Positions 54,941 through 63,272 of a DNA stretch of 64,000 nucleotides are shown here, one piece after another. The notes under the pieces are model-generated. The model was not told the origin of the DNA. It searched no databases and was given only the letters and a program-made list of their open reading frames with translations. The translations under genes were made by a program, and so were the position numbers. The first letter of the stretch is position 1; each line of letters opens with the position of its first letter. Source of the DNA: Noviherbaspirillum cavernae (GTDB taxonomy: Bacteria > Pseudomonadota > Gammaproteobacteria > Burkholderiales > Burkholderiaceae_D); the NCBI RefSeq assembly GCF_003590875.1, contig NZ_QYUN01000002.1:1922001-1986000 (forward strand). Direction: 5' to 3'.

Positions 54941-55666
54941 ATGATTTTTTCAAAGCAACTTGTTCTATTCTGGAGTGGGAGGCGTCGCCAACAAGCTGGT
55001 GCGAACTTTGTCAGCCACGGACAGCTTTTTTTCAGAACATTCGCCATCAGCAGACCATGGGGCGCCCTTCCTGAACTTTCCGTATTTACGCTCTTGCTGC
55101 TTGCTCTCGCCGGTTGCGGCGTCGCCCCGATCGCTACGGGAAAGGTTGCGGAAATCGCTTTGCAGGCAGTCGGCATTGCCTTGTCCGACAGCGCCAAGGC
55201 ACCACGCGGACCCAAGTACGTGCAAATTCGCCTGAAGGGTGCCGATGACATGAATGCCGGCGAAGACGGCAAAGGCCTTTCAGCCATCGTGCGGCTATAC
55301 AAGCTGAAGGACCAAAACAGTTTTCAGGCAATGCCGTACACCACGTTCGGCCGTGCGGAAAAAGAAAGACTGGCGCTGGGCGATGATCTGGTCGAAGTAA
55401 AGGAGTTGATCCTTTCTCCCGGCCAGACCTTGGAATTAAAGGAAAAAGTGGAAAACGATACCGCGTATCTGGGTGTCGTCACACTCTTTCGCTCCCCGAA
55501 TGCACGTCGCTGGCGCTTCTCCTTTGCCGCATCTGAAGAAACGCAAAAGACGGGCATCACTCTCGGCATCCATGCCTGCGCAATGTCGGCAACCAGCAGC
55601 GCTCCCATTGGGATGGCGCTGACGGAAAGCTCCTTGCTTTCCCCTGTCAAATGCAGCCAGGCCTGA
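54941..55666 (+). CDS. tssJ: T6SS outer-membrane lipoprotein TssJ
   Basis: This protein of about 241 residues carries a lipobox (LALAGCG, Cys near residue 59) and a C-terminal domain with the TssJ pattern: VQIRLKGADDMNAGEDGKGLS (core GADDMNAGEDGK), VVRLYKL-like IVRLYKLKD, and GDDLVEVKELILSPGQT. TssJ anchors the TssLM complex to the outer membrane. The stretch before the hydrophobic signal is unusually long, about 45 residues. No better in-frame start is present, so either the start codon is non-standard or the leader is really extended. Confidence 0.9.
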   Translation: MIFSKQLVLFWSGRRRQQAGANFVSHGQLFFRTFAISRPWGALPELSVFTLLLLALAGCGVAPIATGKVAEIALQAVGIALSDSAKAPRGPKYVQIRLKGADDMNAGEDGKGLSAIVRLYKLKDQNSFQAMPYTTFGRAEKERLALGDDLVEVKELILSPGQTLELKEKVENDTAYLGVVTLFRSPNARRWRFSFAASEETQKTGITLGIHACAMSATSSAPIGMALTESSLLSPVKCSQA

Positions 55667-55695
55667 CACATCAACCAGACACTCTCGACAATAAA

Positions 55696-57045
55696 ATGAA
55701 CCGTTCATCAAAAATCCTGTGGGGCGAAGGACTTTTTCTGCGCCCCCAGCACTTCCAGCGGCAGGACCTCTATCACGAATCACGCCTTGTTGAACTTGGA
55801 CGCGCCGTGCATCCATACCTTTGGGGCGTTCGCAGCCTGAAGTTCGACGTGGAAGCGCTTGCGGCAGGCATTCTGCGAGTCACACAACTCCACGCGCTGA
55901 TGCCCGATGGTGAGTCGGTCAGCGCTCCGGATAGCGATGAGGCACCGGATGCGTTCAATCTTGCATCGATCGAGAATTTCGGGAACGGCGTGACTTTCCA
56001 CATCGCCCTCCCCCATCTGAAGGATTTCGGGCCCAACTTTTCAACGCAACGCATGACTTCCGGCCAACTCTATCGCTACTACCAGCACGATGAAAACGCC
56101 CCGGACATGTACACCAACGCGATCGAATCAGACTTGTCGACATTGAAGAAGTCGCTGCGTCTGCTATCGGAGCGGGACAACCATGAACAGTTCGTATCGA
56201 TACCGATTGCACGCGTGCGCGCCACAAGTTCGGGCGGCTACGAGCTGGACCCCGCCTTTGTGCCGCCCGCATTGACCATACGGTCGTCCGCCTGGTTGTG
56301 CTTGATGGTTCGCCGGTTGATGGAAATCCTGCAGGCCAAGGCGCAGGCGTTATACGGACATCATCGCGAACCGTCTGCCAACATCATCGAGTTCCGCTCA
56401 GGCGACATCGCGTCCTTCTGGCTTCTGCACACGGTCAATGCAGCATATGCATCTCTGCAACATCTGTTCCATCATCCTGCTTTGCACCCGGAGCGGCTCT
56501 TCCACGCCATGCTCGCTCTCGCCGGTCAGTTGCTGACCTTTTCCAAAGCATATTCGCTGTCCGATCTACCGGTTTACAACCATGCAAATCCGGGTCCGGA
56601 GTTCGCGCGGCTCGACCTGATCATTCGCGAGCTGATCGAAACAGTCATTTCTTCGCATTACTTCCTGATCGCACTGACCGAGGTCAAGTCCGCGTTTCAT
56701 TTGGGCAGACTGGATTCGGAAAAGGTCACCAGCAATGCGTCGCTGTATCTTTCCGTCGCCGCCGATATGCCGCCAGCCGACCTCGTAGAAAAAATCCCTC
56801 AACGCATCAAGATCGGAGCGCCGGACGATGTGGAAAAAATGGTGTCCTCGGCACTGCCCGGCGTACGCCTGATGTCAGCACCGCAAGTGCCACCATCGAT
56901 TCCGGTCCGCCCGGGCTGCTATTACTTCTCGATCGAACCTTACGGCTCCCTGTATGAACGCATGATTCAGTCGAACTCGGTCATGATCTATGCGCCCGCC
57001 GGCTTCCAGAACCTCAAACTCGAATTGTTTGCCGTAACCCAATGA
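55696..57045 (+). CDS. tssK: T6SS baseplate–membrane connector TssK
   Basis: This 449-residue protein starts MNRSSKILWGEGLFLRPQHFQRQD, carrying the TssK hallmark GxFLxPQHFQ. It includes PALHPERLFHAMLALAGQL and DLVEKIPQRIKIGAPDDVEKM, quoted in part. TssK joins the baseplate to TssL/TssM. The ATG at 55696 fits the family; the frame runs from 55651. Its TGA overlaps the tssL ATG (ATGA). Confidence 0.96.
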   Translation: MNRSSKILWGEGLFLRPQHFQRQDLYHESRLVELGRAVHPYLWGVRSLKFDVEALAAGILRVTQLHALMPDGESVSAPDSDEAPDAFNLASIENFGNGVTFHIALPHLKDFGPNFSTQRMTSGQLYRYYQHDENAPDMYTNAIESDLSTLKKSLRLLSERDNHEQFVSIPIARVRATSSGGYELDPAFVPPALTIRSSAWLCLMVRRLMEILQAKAQALYGHHREPSANIIEFRSGDIASFWLLHTVNAAYASLQHLFHHPALHPERLFHAMLALAGQLLTFSKAYSLSDLPVYNHANPGPEFARLDLIIRELIETVISSHYFLIALTEVKSAFHLGRLDSEKVTSNASLYLSVAADMPPADLVEKIPQRIKIGAPDDVEKMVSSALPGVRLMSAPQVPPSIPVRPGCYYFSIEPYGSLYERMIQSNSVMIYAPAGFQNLKLELFAVTQ

Positions 57046-57836
57046 ACAAGAACCCACTTTTTCAGAACACCATCTCGATGGCCCCCTCCCTCTACGCAGA
57101 GGGCACACCGCTTAGGCAAGAGCAAAACCATTCGCCGCGCAACCTGATCGAGATGATGCATGACGGATTCTATTTGCTCCTGTTGCTCAAGAATCGCTAT
57201 GTCCCCAGCGATGCCGATCTATTTTCCTCGCAAGTTCGCCGTTATCTCGATACTTTCGAAAAAAGTGCGCGACTTGCACACGTATCGCCCGACGATATCC
57301 ATGCCGCGAAATATGCGTTCTGCGCCGCCGTCGACGAATCGATTCTTTCATCCGCCATGCCGATCAGGGAAGTGTGGGAACGCGCGCCGCTACAGCTGAT
57401 GCTCTTCGGCGATCAACTCGCCGGCGAGAATTTTTTCGTGAAGCTGGAAGAAGTGCGTCATCGTGGTGCGGCCAGCGTGCAGGCGCTCGAAGTGTTTTAC
57501 ATGTGCCTGCTAATCGGTTTTCAAGGCAAGTACATGCTCGAAAGCAAGGAGAAGCTGAACTATCTGATCGCGACACTGGACAAGGAAATCGCGCATCTGA
57601 AAGGCAAGCGCGCACAATTCGCACCGCACTGGAAGTCTCCCGACAGCATCAAGCACTTGATGAAGACCGAGATCCCGATGTGGATCGTCTGCGCCGCATT
57701 GCTTTTGCTAGGCATCGCGACCTATTCCGGCCTTGGCTGGATGCTGGCACGCCATACCAACACGACGCTGGGCGCGTACTTTGACGTCATCAAGCTTGCG
57801 CCGAAAGTAGCCAACATCACGATCAGCCTGCCCTGA
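57042..57836 (+). CDS. tssL: T6SS inner-membrane protein TssL (DotU, no OmpA extension)
   Basis: This 264-residue protein has the DotU cytoplasmic domain (YLDTFEKSARLAHVSPDDI, KYAFCAAVDESIL, LQLMLFGDQLAGENFF, ALEVFYMCLLIGFQGKY, quoted in parts) and one C-terminal membrane helix (about 217–240). It lacks the peptidoglycan-binding extension of long TssL, so anchoring probably comes from the separate OmpA-like protein at 43041–43835. It is coupled to tssK by ATGA. Confidence 0.95.
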   Translation: MNKNPLFQNTISMAPSLYAEGTPLRQEQNHSPRNLIEMMHDGFYLLLLLKNRYVPSDADLFSSQVRRYLDTFEKSARLAHVSPDDIHAAKYAFCAAVDESILSSAMPIREVWERAPLQLMLFGDQLAGENFFVKLEEVRHRGAASVQALEVFYMCLLIGFQGKYMLESKEKLNYLIATLDKEIAHLKGKRAQFAPHWKSPDSIKHLMKTEIPMWIVCAALLLLGIATYSGLGWMLARHTNTTLGAYFDVIKLAPKVANITISLP

Positions 57837-57873
57837 TATCCGGTCAGCCATTTACTATCCATTCCAGTAAAAG

Positions 57874-60648
57874 ATGCACAACGTACCGAGTCCGGCCTCC
57901 ACGGCGGATGCCCGTCTTGCCGGCCTCATCGGCGAAGGGCGTCGCGCCTTTTCACGCAGCCTGTCGCAGCATGCCCGGCTGATTTCGATTGAAACCCCGT
58001 TAGAAACCGACGCGCTGGTCGTCGAGCGCTTCACCGGACACGAAGCGATGTCCGAGTTGTTCCGCTTCGAAGTCGACTGCCTGGCCACCACGGCGCATTA
58101 CCCTATCAAGGACCTGATCGGAGAGGAAGTCTCGCTTCGGCTGCTGCTCGCCGACGGCAGTACCCGCGCGTTCCATGGCATGGCAGTGGAAATCCGACAA
58201 AAAGGCAGCGACGGAGGTCTGGCGCGCTACCGTCTGACACTCGCGCCATGGCTGCATGCGCTGACCCTGAGACGCGACAGCTACGTGTTTCAAGACAAGA
58301 GCGTGCCGGAAATCCTGAAGGATATCTTCAGCGACTATGCGCTCGCCAGCTATCGCTTCGAACTCAGTACCACCCTGCCAAGGCGATCACTGACCATCCA
58401 GTACCGCGAAACCGACTACGACTTCATCCATCGCTTGCTGGCCGAGGAAGGCCTCAATTTCTACCTCGAGCATTCCGAAGATCATGATCGTGACAAGCCC
58501 GCATCCGCGGAATGCGACGCCGCGTCGTCCGAGTCTGCCAGAGTGCAGCATGCCAGACATACGCTGGTAGTATTCGACGACAACGCCTCACTTATGCCCG
58601 GCCGGCAACCCTCTATCCGCTTTCACCGTGCTGCAGCCACCGAGGCAAGCGATACCGTCACCCTGTTTGCGCAACGGCTGCAGGTGCAGGCCAACCGGGT
58701 TGCGCTGGCCAGCTGGGACTACAAGGCGCTGACCGCCGTCGCAATCGAAGAAAGCATGGATGCCGGCACACCAGATGTGCCCATTCTGGAAACCTTCGAC
58801 GGCACACGGGCGTATCGCTACACCGATACCGCCGAGAGCACCCGCATCGCCCGCGCCCGCTCGCAATCACTTGCGATGGCGCACCAGACGATGTATGGCG
58901 AGAGTTCGGTGCGCGCGCTCACCGTCGGTAGCTGGTTCGGTCTGACCGGCCATGTACATACCTCCGGCCTCGGCAACGGACCGGCAGACGCCGAATATGC
59001 CGTGCTCTCCATCGAACACAACGCCGCCAGCAATGTCACAGCCGCCATCGGCGGCACCGACGATGCCGGCATCGAGGCCGGCACTTACCGCAATCATTTC
59101 ACCTGCGTGCCACGCACAATCCCGATCCGCCCCGTCTGCCGACCACCCAAGCCCGTCGCGCCCGGCGCACAGGTGGCGCTGGTGATTGGGGTGGCCGGTG
59201 CGGAAGTCACCACCGATCGCGATCACCGCATCAAGGTCCAGTTCCCGTGGCAGCGCGGCGACCGCGCCGCACCCGGCCAGCTAAACCATCCCGCCACCTC
59301 GAATGCACCGGGCAACGAGACGGCCGGCACCTGGGTACGCGTGGCCGAGCCGGCTGCCGGCGCGAACTGGGGCGGCAGTTTCATTCCGCGCATCGGCCAG
59401 GAAGTGATGGTGGGGTTTGTCGCCGGCGACATCGACCGCCCGATCATCACCGGCCAGTTGTACAACGGGTCGGATGCACCGCCGCTGCATGGCGCGGACA
59501 ACCATCCCGGCGCGCTGGCCGGCATCCGCTCGCAGGAGTTCGCCGGCGGCGGCTTCAACCAATGGCTGATGGACGACACGCCCGCACAGCTGCGCACTGG
59601 CGTGGCATCGAGTCATGCCTCGAGCCAGTTGAACGCGGGTTATCTGATTCGCCAGAATGGCAACCTGCGCGGCACCTACCGCGGCACCGGCTTCGAACTT
59701 GCGACTGACGCCTGGAGTACGGTGCGCGCGCGGCGCGGCATCTTCGTCACCACCGCGCAGCGCCACGTCGCAGCCTCGACGCAGCTCGACACGAACGAAG
59801 CGCAACGCAGACTCGACACCGCCGCCGACATGGCGGGCGCGCTGTCGGACGCGGCCACCCGGCACCGGGCCCCGCCGCTGGCAACGCCACAGGGAACGCA
59901 GCAGCTGCGCGCCACGATCGACGGCGGCGAAAGCGTCGACGGACAACAGGCCGCCGCCTTCACCCAGCCGGTGACGCTGTTCGACAGCGAGGGCTCCGCC
60001 AGCCTCGCCACTCCCGCGTCCGCTGTGCTGTTTTCCGGTACAGACCTGACGCTGACCGCAGCCTCGGTCATGCGGTTCTGCGGCGGGCAGGCGGCTTCCA
60101 TCGTGGCAGCGAAGGAAGCTTCGCTCTTCACGCACGCCGGTGGCGCAAAGGCGATCGCCGCCAACGCCCCGATGTCGCTGCGGGCGCACACCGGACCGAT
60201 GGACGTGACGGCGGACCAAGCGCTGACGCTCACGTCCGTCAACGGCAATATCACGCTGCAAGCCAGACAGGACATCCTGCTGGCCGCCGGCGGCGGCTTT
60301 GTGCGGCTGGGCGGCGGCAACATCGACATCCACTGCCCTTCCTCCGTCTCCGTCAAGGGCGCCGCACATGACTTCCTCGGCGCGGAAAGCATTGCCGCCA
60401 CGCTGGAGAAGATGCCGGATACGCGAATCAAGGCATTCGACGAACAATTCCTCGCACTTGACAAGGCGACCGGCAAACCGATTGCCGGACTGCCGTACCA
60501 GATCAAGATGCCGGACGGCAGGGTCTTGGCCGGAACAACGGATGATCAGGGCCGCACGATGCGCGTGGCTTCCGCTGATCAGGAAGCATTGCAACTATTC
60601 TTCGGGCCGATCGCCGATGAAGATTTCCTGCTGGACGAGGACAACTGA
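57874..60648 (+). CDS. tssI: T6SS spike protein VgrG with C-terminal DUF2345 and transthyretin-like extension
   Basis: This 924-residue protein has a gp27-like part (SELFRFEVDCLA, YRETDYDFIHRLLAEEGLNFYLEH, quoted in part), a gp5 OB-fold and needle region (WVRVAEPAAGANWGG, PRIGQEVMVGFVAGDIDRP), and a DUF2345 region (about 600–860). The last 60 residues (FDEQFLALDKATGKPIAGLPY, GTTDDQGRT) look like the transthyretin-like adaptor known to recruit effectors to VgrG. The effector gene starts 1 base after its stop, which supports that idea. The start ATG at 57874 follows tssL by 37 bp. Confidence 0.95.
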   Translation: MHNVPSPASTADARLAGLIGEGRRAFSRSLSQHARLISIETPLETDALVVERFTGHEAMSELFRFEVDCLATTAHYPIKDLIGEEVSLRLLLADGSTRAFHGMAVEIRQKGSDGGLARYRLTLAPWLHALTLRRDSYVFQDKSVPEILKDIFSDYALASYRFELSTTLPRRSLTIQYRETDYDFIHRLLAEEGLNFYLEHSEDHDRDKPASAECDAASSESARVQHARHTLVVFDDNASLMPGRQPSIRFHRAAATEASDTVTLFAQRLQVQANRVALASWDYKALTAVAIEESMDAGTPDVPILETFDGTRAYRYTDTAESTRIARARSQSLAMAHQTMYGESSVRALTVGSWFGLTGHVHTSGLGNGPADAEYAVLSIEHNAASNVTAAIGGTDDAGIEAGTYRNHFTCVPRTIPIRPVCRPPKPVAPGAQVALVIGVAGAEVTTDRDHRIKVQFPWQRGDRAAPGQLNHPATSNAPGNETAGTWVRVAEPAAGANWGGSFIPRIGQEVMVGFVAGDIDRPIITGQLYNGSDAPPLHGADNHPGALAGIRSQEFAGGGFNQWLMDDTPAQLRTGVASSHASSQLNAGYLIRQNGNLRGTYRGTGFELATDAWSTVRARRGIFVTTAQRHVAASTQLDTNEAQRRLDTAADMAGALSDAATRHRAPPLATPQGTQQLRATIDGGESVDGQQAAAFTQPVTLFDSEGSASLATPASAVLFSGTDLTLTAASVMRFCGGQAASIVAAKEASLFTHAGGAKAIAANAPMSLRAHTGPMDVTADQALTLTSVNGNITLQARQDILLAAGGGFVRLGGGNIDIHCPSSVSVKGAAHDFLGAESIAATLEKMPDTRIKAFDEQFLALDKATGKPIAGLPYQIKMPDGRVLAGTTDDQGRTMRVASADQEALQLFFGPIADEDFLLDEDN

Positions 60649-60649
60649 G

Positions 60650-62023
60650 ATGGCACAACAAAAACCGGCCGCGACTGCGCAGACAAATTCCCTCGAGGGC
60701 TCGGTCGTCCAAGTGCAGGTCAGCGCCAAGCGCAAAGTCACTTACGTCTTCAACACGGCAGCCACCAAGAAGGACCTGACGCTCCCCTATGCTGTCGCCG
60801 TGAATGGAAAGGTGCTCAAAGAATTCGACGACAAACCCCGTCAATTGAAATGCAGCGGCGGCAAGATCGAACTCATGGTGAATCCGGGATCGAAGGTCGC
60901 GCTGCTGCTCAACAGCGATGCCCATCCCTCGTACCGCAAGCATCCGGTCTACGAGGTCACCCCGGATGCGCACGATGTGCTTGTCACCATTATCGAAAAA
61001 CTCGGCAAGCATGGCGATCCCGATACGCCGGTGCTGTCGCCGCCGAAGGACGGAAGCAACAAGGCGATCGAATACTATGTCGCGCCGCTGACCGGCGGCA
61101 TCTGGATGAAGGTGTCGCACAAATACACTACGGCTGAAGCGGCCTCTCTGATTCCGCCCGGAACCGATGCAGTCGTTCGCGACGCCGTGCTGTCCATCTA
61201 CAAGGGCTTGCCGTCCAGGCAGCTTGCGGTCACGATAGCGGCCGCAGACCCGGCGCCGAAGGAGGCTTTCATGCCGGCTCCCTTCAGCATCGCGATCAAC
61301 TTTGAGGACGCCGACAATCCGAAGAGCAATATCACCGGTTACACCCTGCTCGGCGAGGGCCTGCCGCGCGTGCATCCGCTGGGCTATGTCGCGCTGCTGA
61401 ACGCCGCGCGGGATGCGAACGTGACGAAACTGCGGATGAATTCGGGCTGGCGGCCGTTGCTCGGGTCGATTGCGCATCGGGCTGGTCTAGGGCTGGACGT
61501 CGATTACCTGGAGGGCAAGGACGGGAAAGTGCAGGTCAACCGCCAGCAGTTGCGCGACAAAGGGCCGCAGACGGATAACGTCAGCCAGGAGGAAAAGAAG
61601 TTGTTCAGGGAGTATGAGGCGGCGAAGGTTGAGGTCGATCGCAGCAAGGCTGAGCACGTTACTGCGCAGAGCGACTACAGGAAGGGGAAAAATGATCCTG
61701 TGAAAGTTGTCGAATTAAAGCAGCAGCTAGATGCTGCAGAAAAGCGTGCGGATAATGCGTCGGCAACGAGAGACAAAGCCAAACGTGAATGGAACAAAGA
61801 ACTCGACAAGAACGAGCCTGTCGCGATGCGCACCCTGCGCACAAGACTGGAACGAGCCGATGGCGTATCCCAGCTTTTTGATCCTTGGTATATGGATGCC
61901 AATACCAAGGATGACGTTCCCGCTAAACCCAATGAGCAACGCAAAGAGGGGAAAAGCGAATCCAACGAGACTTTACACGCGCATCATCTCCATATCACCG
62001 TCAACGAACCGAAAATTCTATGA
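60650..62023 (+). CDS. Probable T6SS effector: M15/LAS-type zinc peptidoglycan peptidase with coiled-coil insert
   Basis: This 457-residue protein is encoded directly behind vgrG. Residues 1–205 are an unrecognised N-terminal region, perhaps for loading onto VgrG. Residues 230–290 contain SGWRP and HRAGLGLD (His276, Gly279, Asp283), matching the HxxGxxxD zinc motif of LAS/M15 peptidases. The C-terminus has HHLHITV (His446, His448), matching the second HxH zinc motif. Between them, about 312–388 is a highly charged coiled coil. LAS enzymes cut peptide bonds in peptidoglycan, a standard T6SS target. There is no signal peptide, as expected for injection. An overlapping downstream gene for an exported protein is the immunity candidate. 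Function is inferred from motifs and position. Confidence 0.78.
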   Translation: MAQQKPAATAQTNSLEGSVVQVQVSAKRKVTYVFNTAATKKDLTLPYAVAVNGKVLKEFDDKPRQLKCSGGKIELMVNPGSKVALLLNSDAHPSYRKHPVYEVTPDAHDVLVTIIEKLGKHGDPDTPVLSPPKDGSNKAIEYYVAPLTGGIWMKVSHKYTTAEAASLIPPGTDAVVRDAVLSIYKGLPSRQLAVTIAAADPAPKEAFMPAPFSIAINFEDADNPKSNITGYTLLGEGLPRVHPLGYVALLNAARDANVTKLRMNSGWRPLLGSIAHRAGLGLDVDYLEGKDGKVQVNRQQLRDKGPQTDNVSQEEKKLFREYEAAKVEVDRSKAEHVTAQSDYRKGKNDPVKVVELKQQLDAAEKRADNASATRDKAKREWNKELDKNEPVAMRTLRTRLERADGVSQLFDPWYMDANTKDDVPAKPNEQRKEGKSESNETLHAHHLHITVNEPKIL

Positions 62024-62913
62024 GATCGAGAAACCCAATCGTCACTTTTGTCTTCTTGCTGTTCTTACCCATGCTGGTATTGGGACAAGAATCTGATCGT
62101 CAAAACATCGAATTGGACGCATCCCTTGATTGGATAGAGCGCCCTTGGAATATTCGTTATTTCCTTTCCGTCAGAAGTGAAAATAGTTTGCGAATAGCAA
62201 CCGAAGCGGCGAACGAGCGACGTTTTCTATCCAAAAATAAAGAATTCCCGCCATATCGAGAGTATGAAGAAATTTTTAATGCGACATCGATCATTCCGAT
62301 AAAGGGGGATGACGATCCATTTGCCGTCATCGCAATGAAATTCGACCACAACGGCGAGACGCTTACCTCGCACAAGGAACAGCAACCCTTGGTGGGAAAA
62401 CGGAATCGCCTGAGAGAAATCGTCCTGACACCAAAAACTGCTACTGAAGGGCCCCTGTATCTCATCGGCTATTGGTTCATGGGCTTGCCTGGCGATGAAC
62501 AGCTATTCTCACCGGCATTGTGCTCTTCATCGGACGATGACCGCTACCTCAAAAACTTCAGCCGCAAATTCGTATCGAAGCACAGCCTTGACGGAAACTT
62601 CGGTTGCCGCGAATGGACCTATCAACTCTACGACCGCGACCGCCCCTTTATCGACGTCACGTCGTATCAAAAAGACGGTACCTATATCAAGGAATTCATC
62701 GGCTGGTCGCGCTTCGAAGATCCACCCAAACCCGTCATCGGCAGGCACGAGAAAACCTGGTACTGCCTGCATGAATGCCCGAACTCCGAGGCGCCCGGCA
62801 CCATCCCGGATATCGCTGCATGGACCAGAAAGCATGGCTTCCCGGTGCCCAAACGCCCGAGGAAGCAACCAATGTTTCCGAACGCGGATTTCGCCGATTA
62901 TGTGAACGATTAA
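62020..62913 (+). CDS. Candidate immunity protein to the vgrG-linked effector (exported, unknown family)
   Basis: This 297-residue protein has a signal peptide (VTFVFLLFLPMLVLG, cleavage near LGQ), placing it in the periplasm, where a peptidoglycan-cleaving effector would act. Its ATG overlaps the effector stop (ATGA), the usual effector–immunity arrangement. The body is rich in Asp, Arg, Trp and Tyr with four Cys, and matches no family I recognise. Base composition, especially 62.0–62.4 kb, is visibly more AT-rich than the tss genes, suggesting separate acquisition. Confidence 0.7.
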   Translation: MRSRNPIVTFVFLLFLPMLVLGQESDRQNIELDASLDWIERPWNIRYFLSVRSENSLRIATEAANERRFLSKNKEFPPYREYEEIFNATSIIPIKGDDDPFAVIAMKFDHNGETLTSHKEQQPLVGKRNRLREIVLTPKTATEGPLYLIGYWFMGLPGDEQLFSPALCSSSDDDRYLKNFSRKFVSKHSLDGNFGCREWTYQLYDRDRPFIDVTSYQKDGTYIKEFIGWSRFEDPPKPVIGRHEKTWYCLHECPNSEAPGTIPDIAAWTRKHGFPVPKRPRKQPMFPNADFADYVND

Positions 62914-62926
62914 GGAACGAGGCAGC

Positions 62927-62996
62927 GGCAAGATCGAATTCATGGTGAATCCGGGATCGAAGGTCGCGCTGATGCCTGTCGCTTGCGCTTCATAAA
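62927..62996 (+). pseudogene. Remnant of an effector gene copy
   Basis: Bases 62927–62971 repeat 60860–60904 of the effector gene with a single C-to-T change (44 of 45 identical), in the same frame (KIEFMVNPGSKVAL against KIELMVNPGSKVAL). The match then breaks off and the frame ends at the TAA at 62994–62996. It has no start or promoter of its own. It is probably the leftover of a second or replaced effector cassette. Confidence 0.8.
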
Positions 62997-63026
62997 TGTG
63001 CCGACACAGCCCACGTGTTGAAGGTC

Positions 63027-63272
63027 ATGAGCGAGCAGAAAATCCCTGAAAGCATCTCCAGCGACAATTTGTCCTTGCGCCCCTGGCAAGAAGGACGGCA
63101 GCGGAATCCTGAGCACCCCTTTCTGGAACGCGTCGAAGGCACACGGAGATACACCAGCCGCGCCCCCATTGCCAGCGCTCAGTCCTCGTTCACAACTTCC
63201 CGGCCTTCTTCAAGCGATACGTCAAGCCCTCTGCGATATCCGTATGGTTATGCATCGCAGCGATGTCGATAG
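63027..63272 (+). CDS. Short open frame beyond the effector remnant, possibly a gene fragment
   Basis: An 81-codon frame opens with MSEQKIPESIS, with AAGG six bases upstream of the ATG. The first 50 residues (LSLRPWQEGRQRNPEHPFLE) look protein-like; the rest is Ser/Arg-rich and antisense to the 3' end of the ankyrin gene. I recognise no family. It may be a truncated gene left with the effector remnant, or spurious. Confidence 0.25.
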   Translation: MSEQKIPESISSDNLSLRPWQEGRQRNPEHPFLERVEGTRRYTSRAPIASAQSSFTTSRPSSSDTSSPLRYPYGYASQRCR

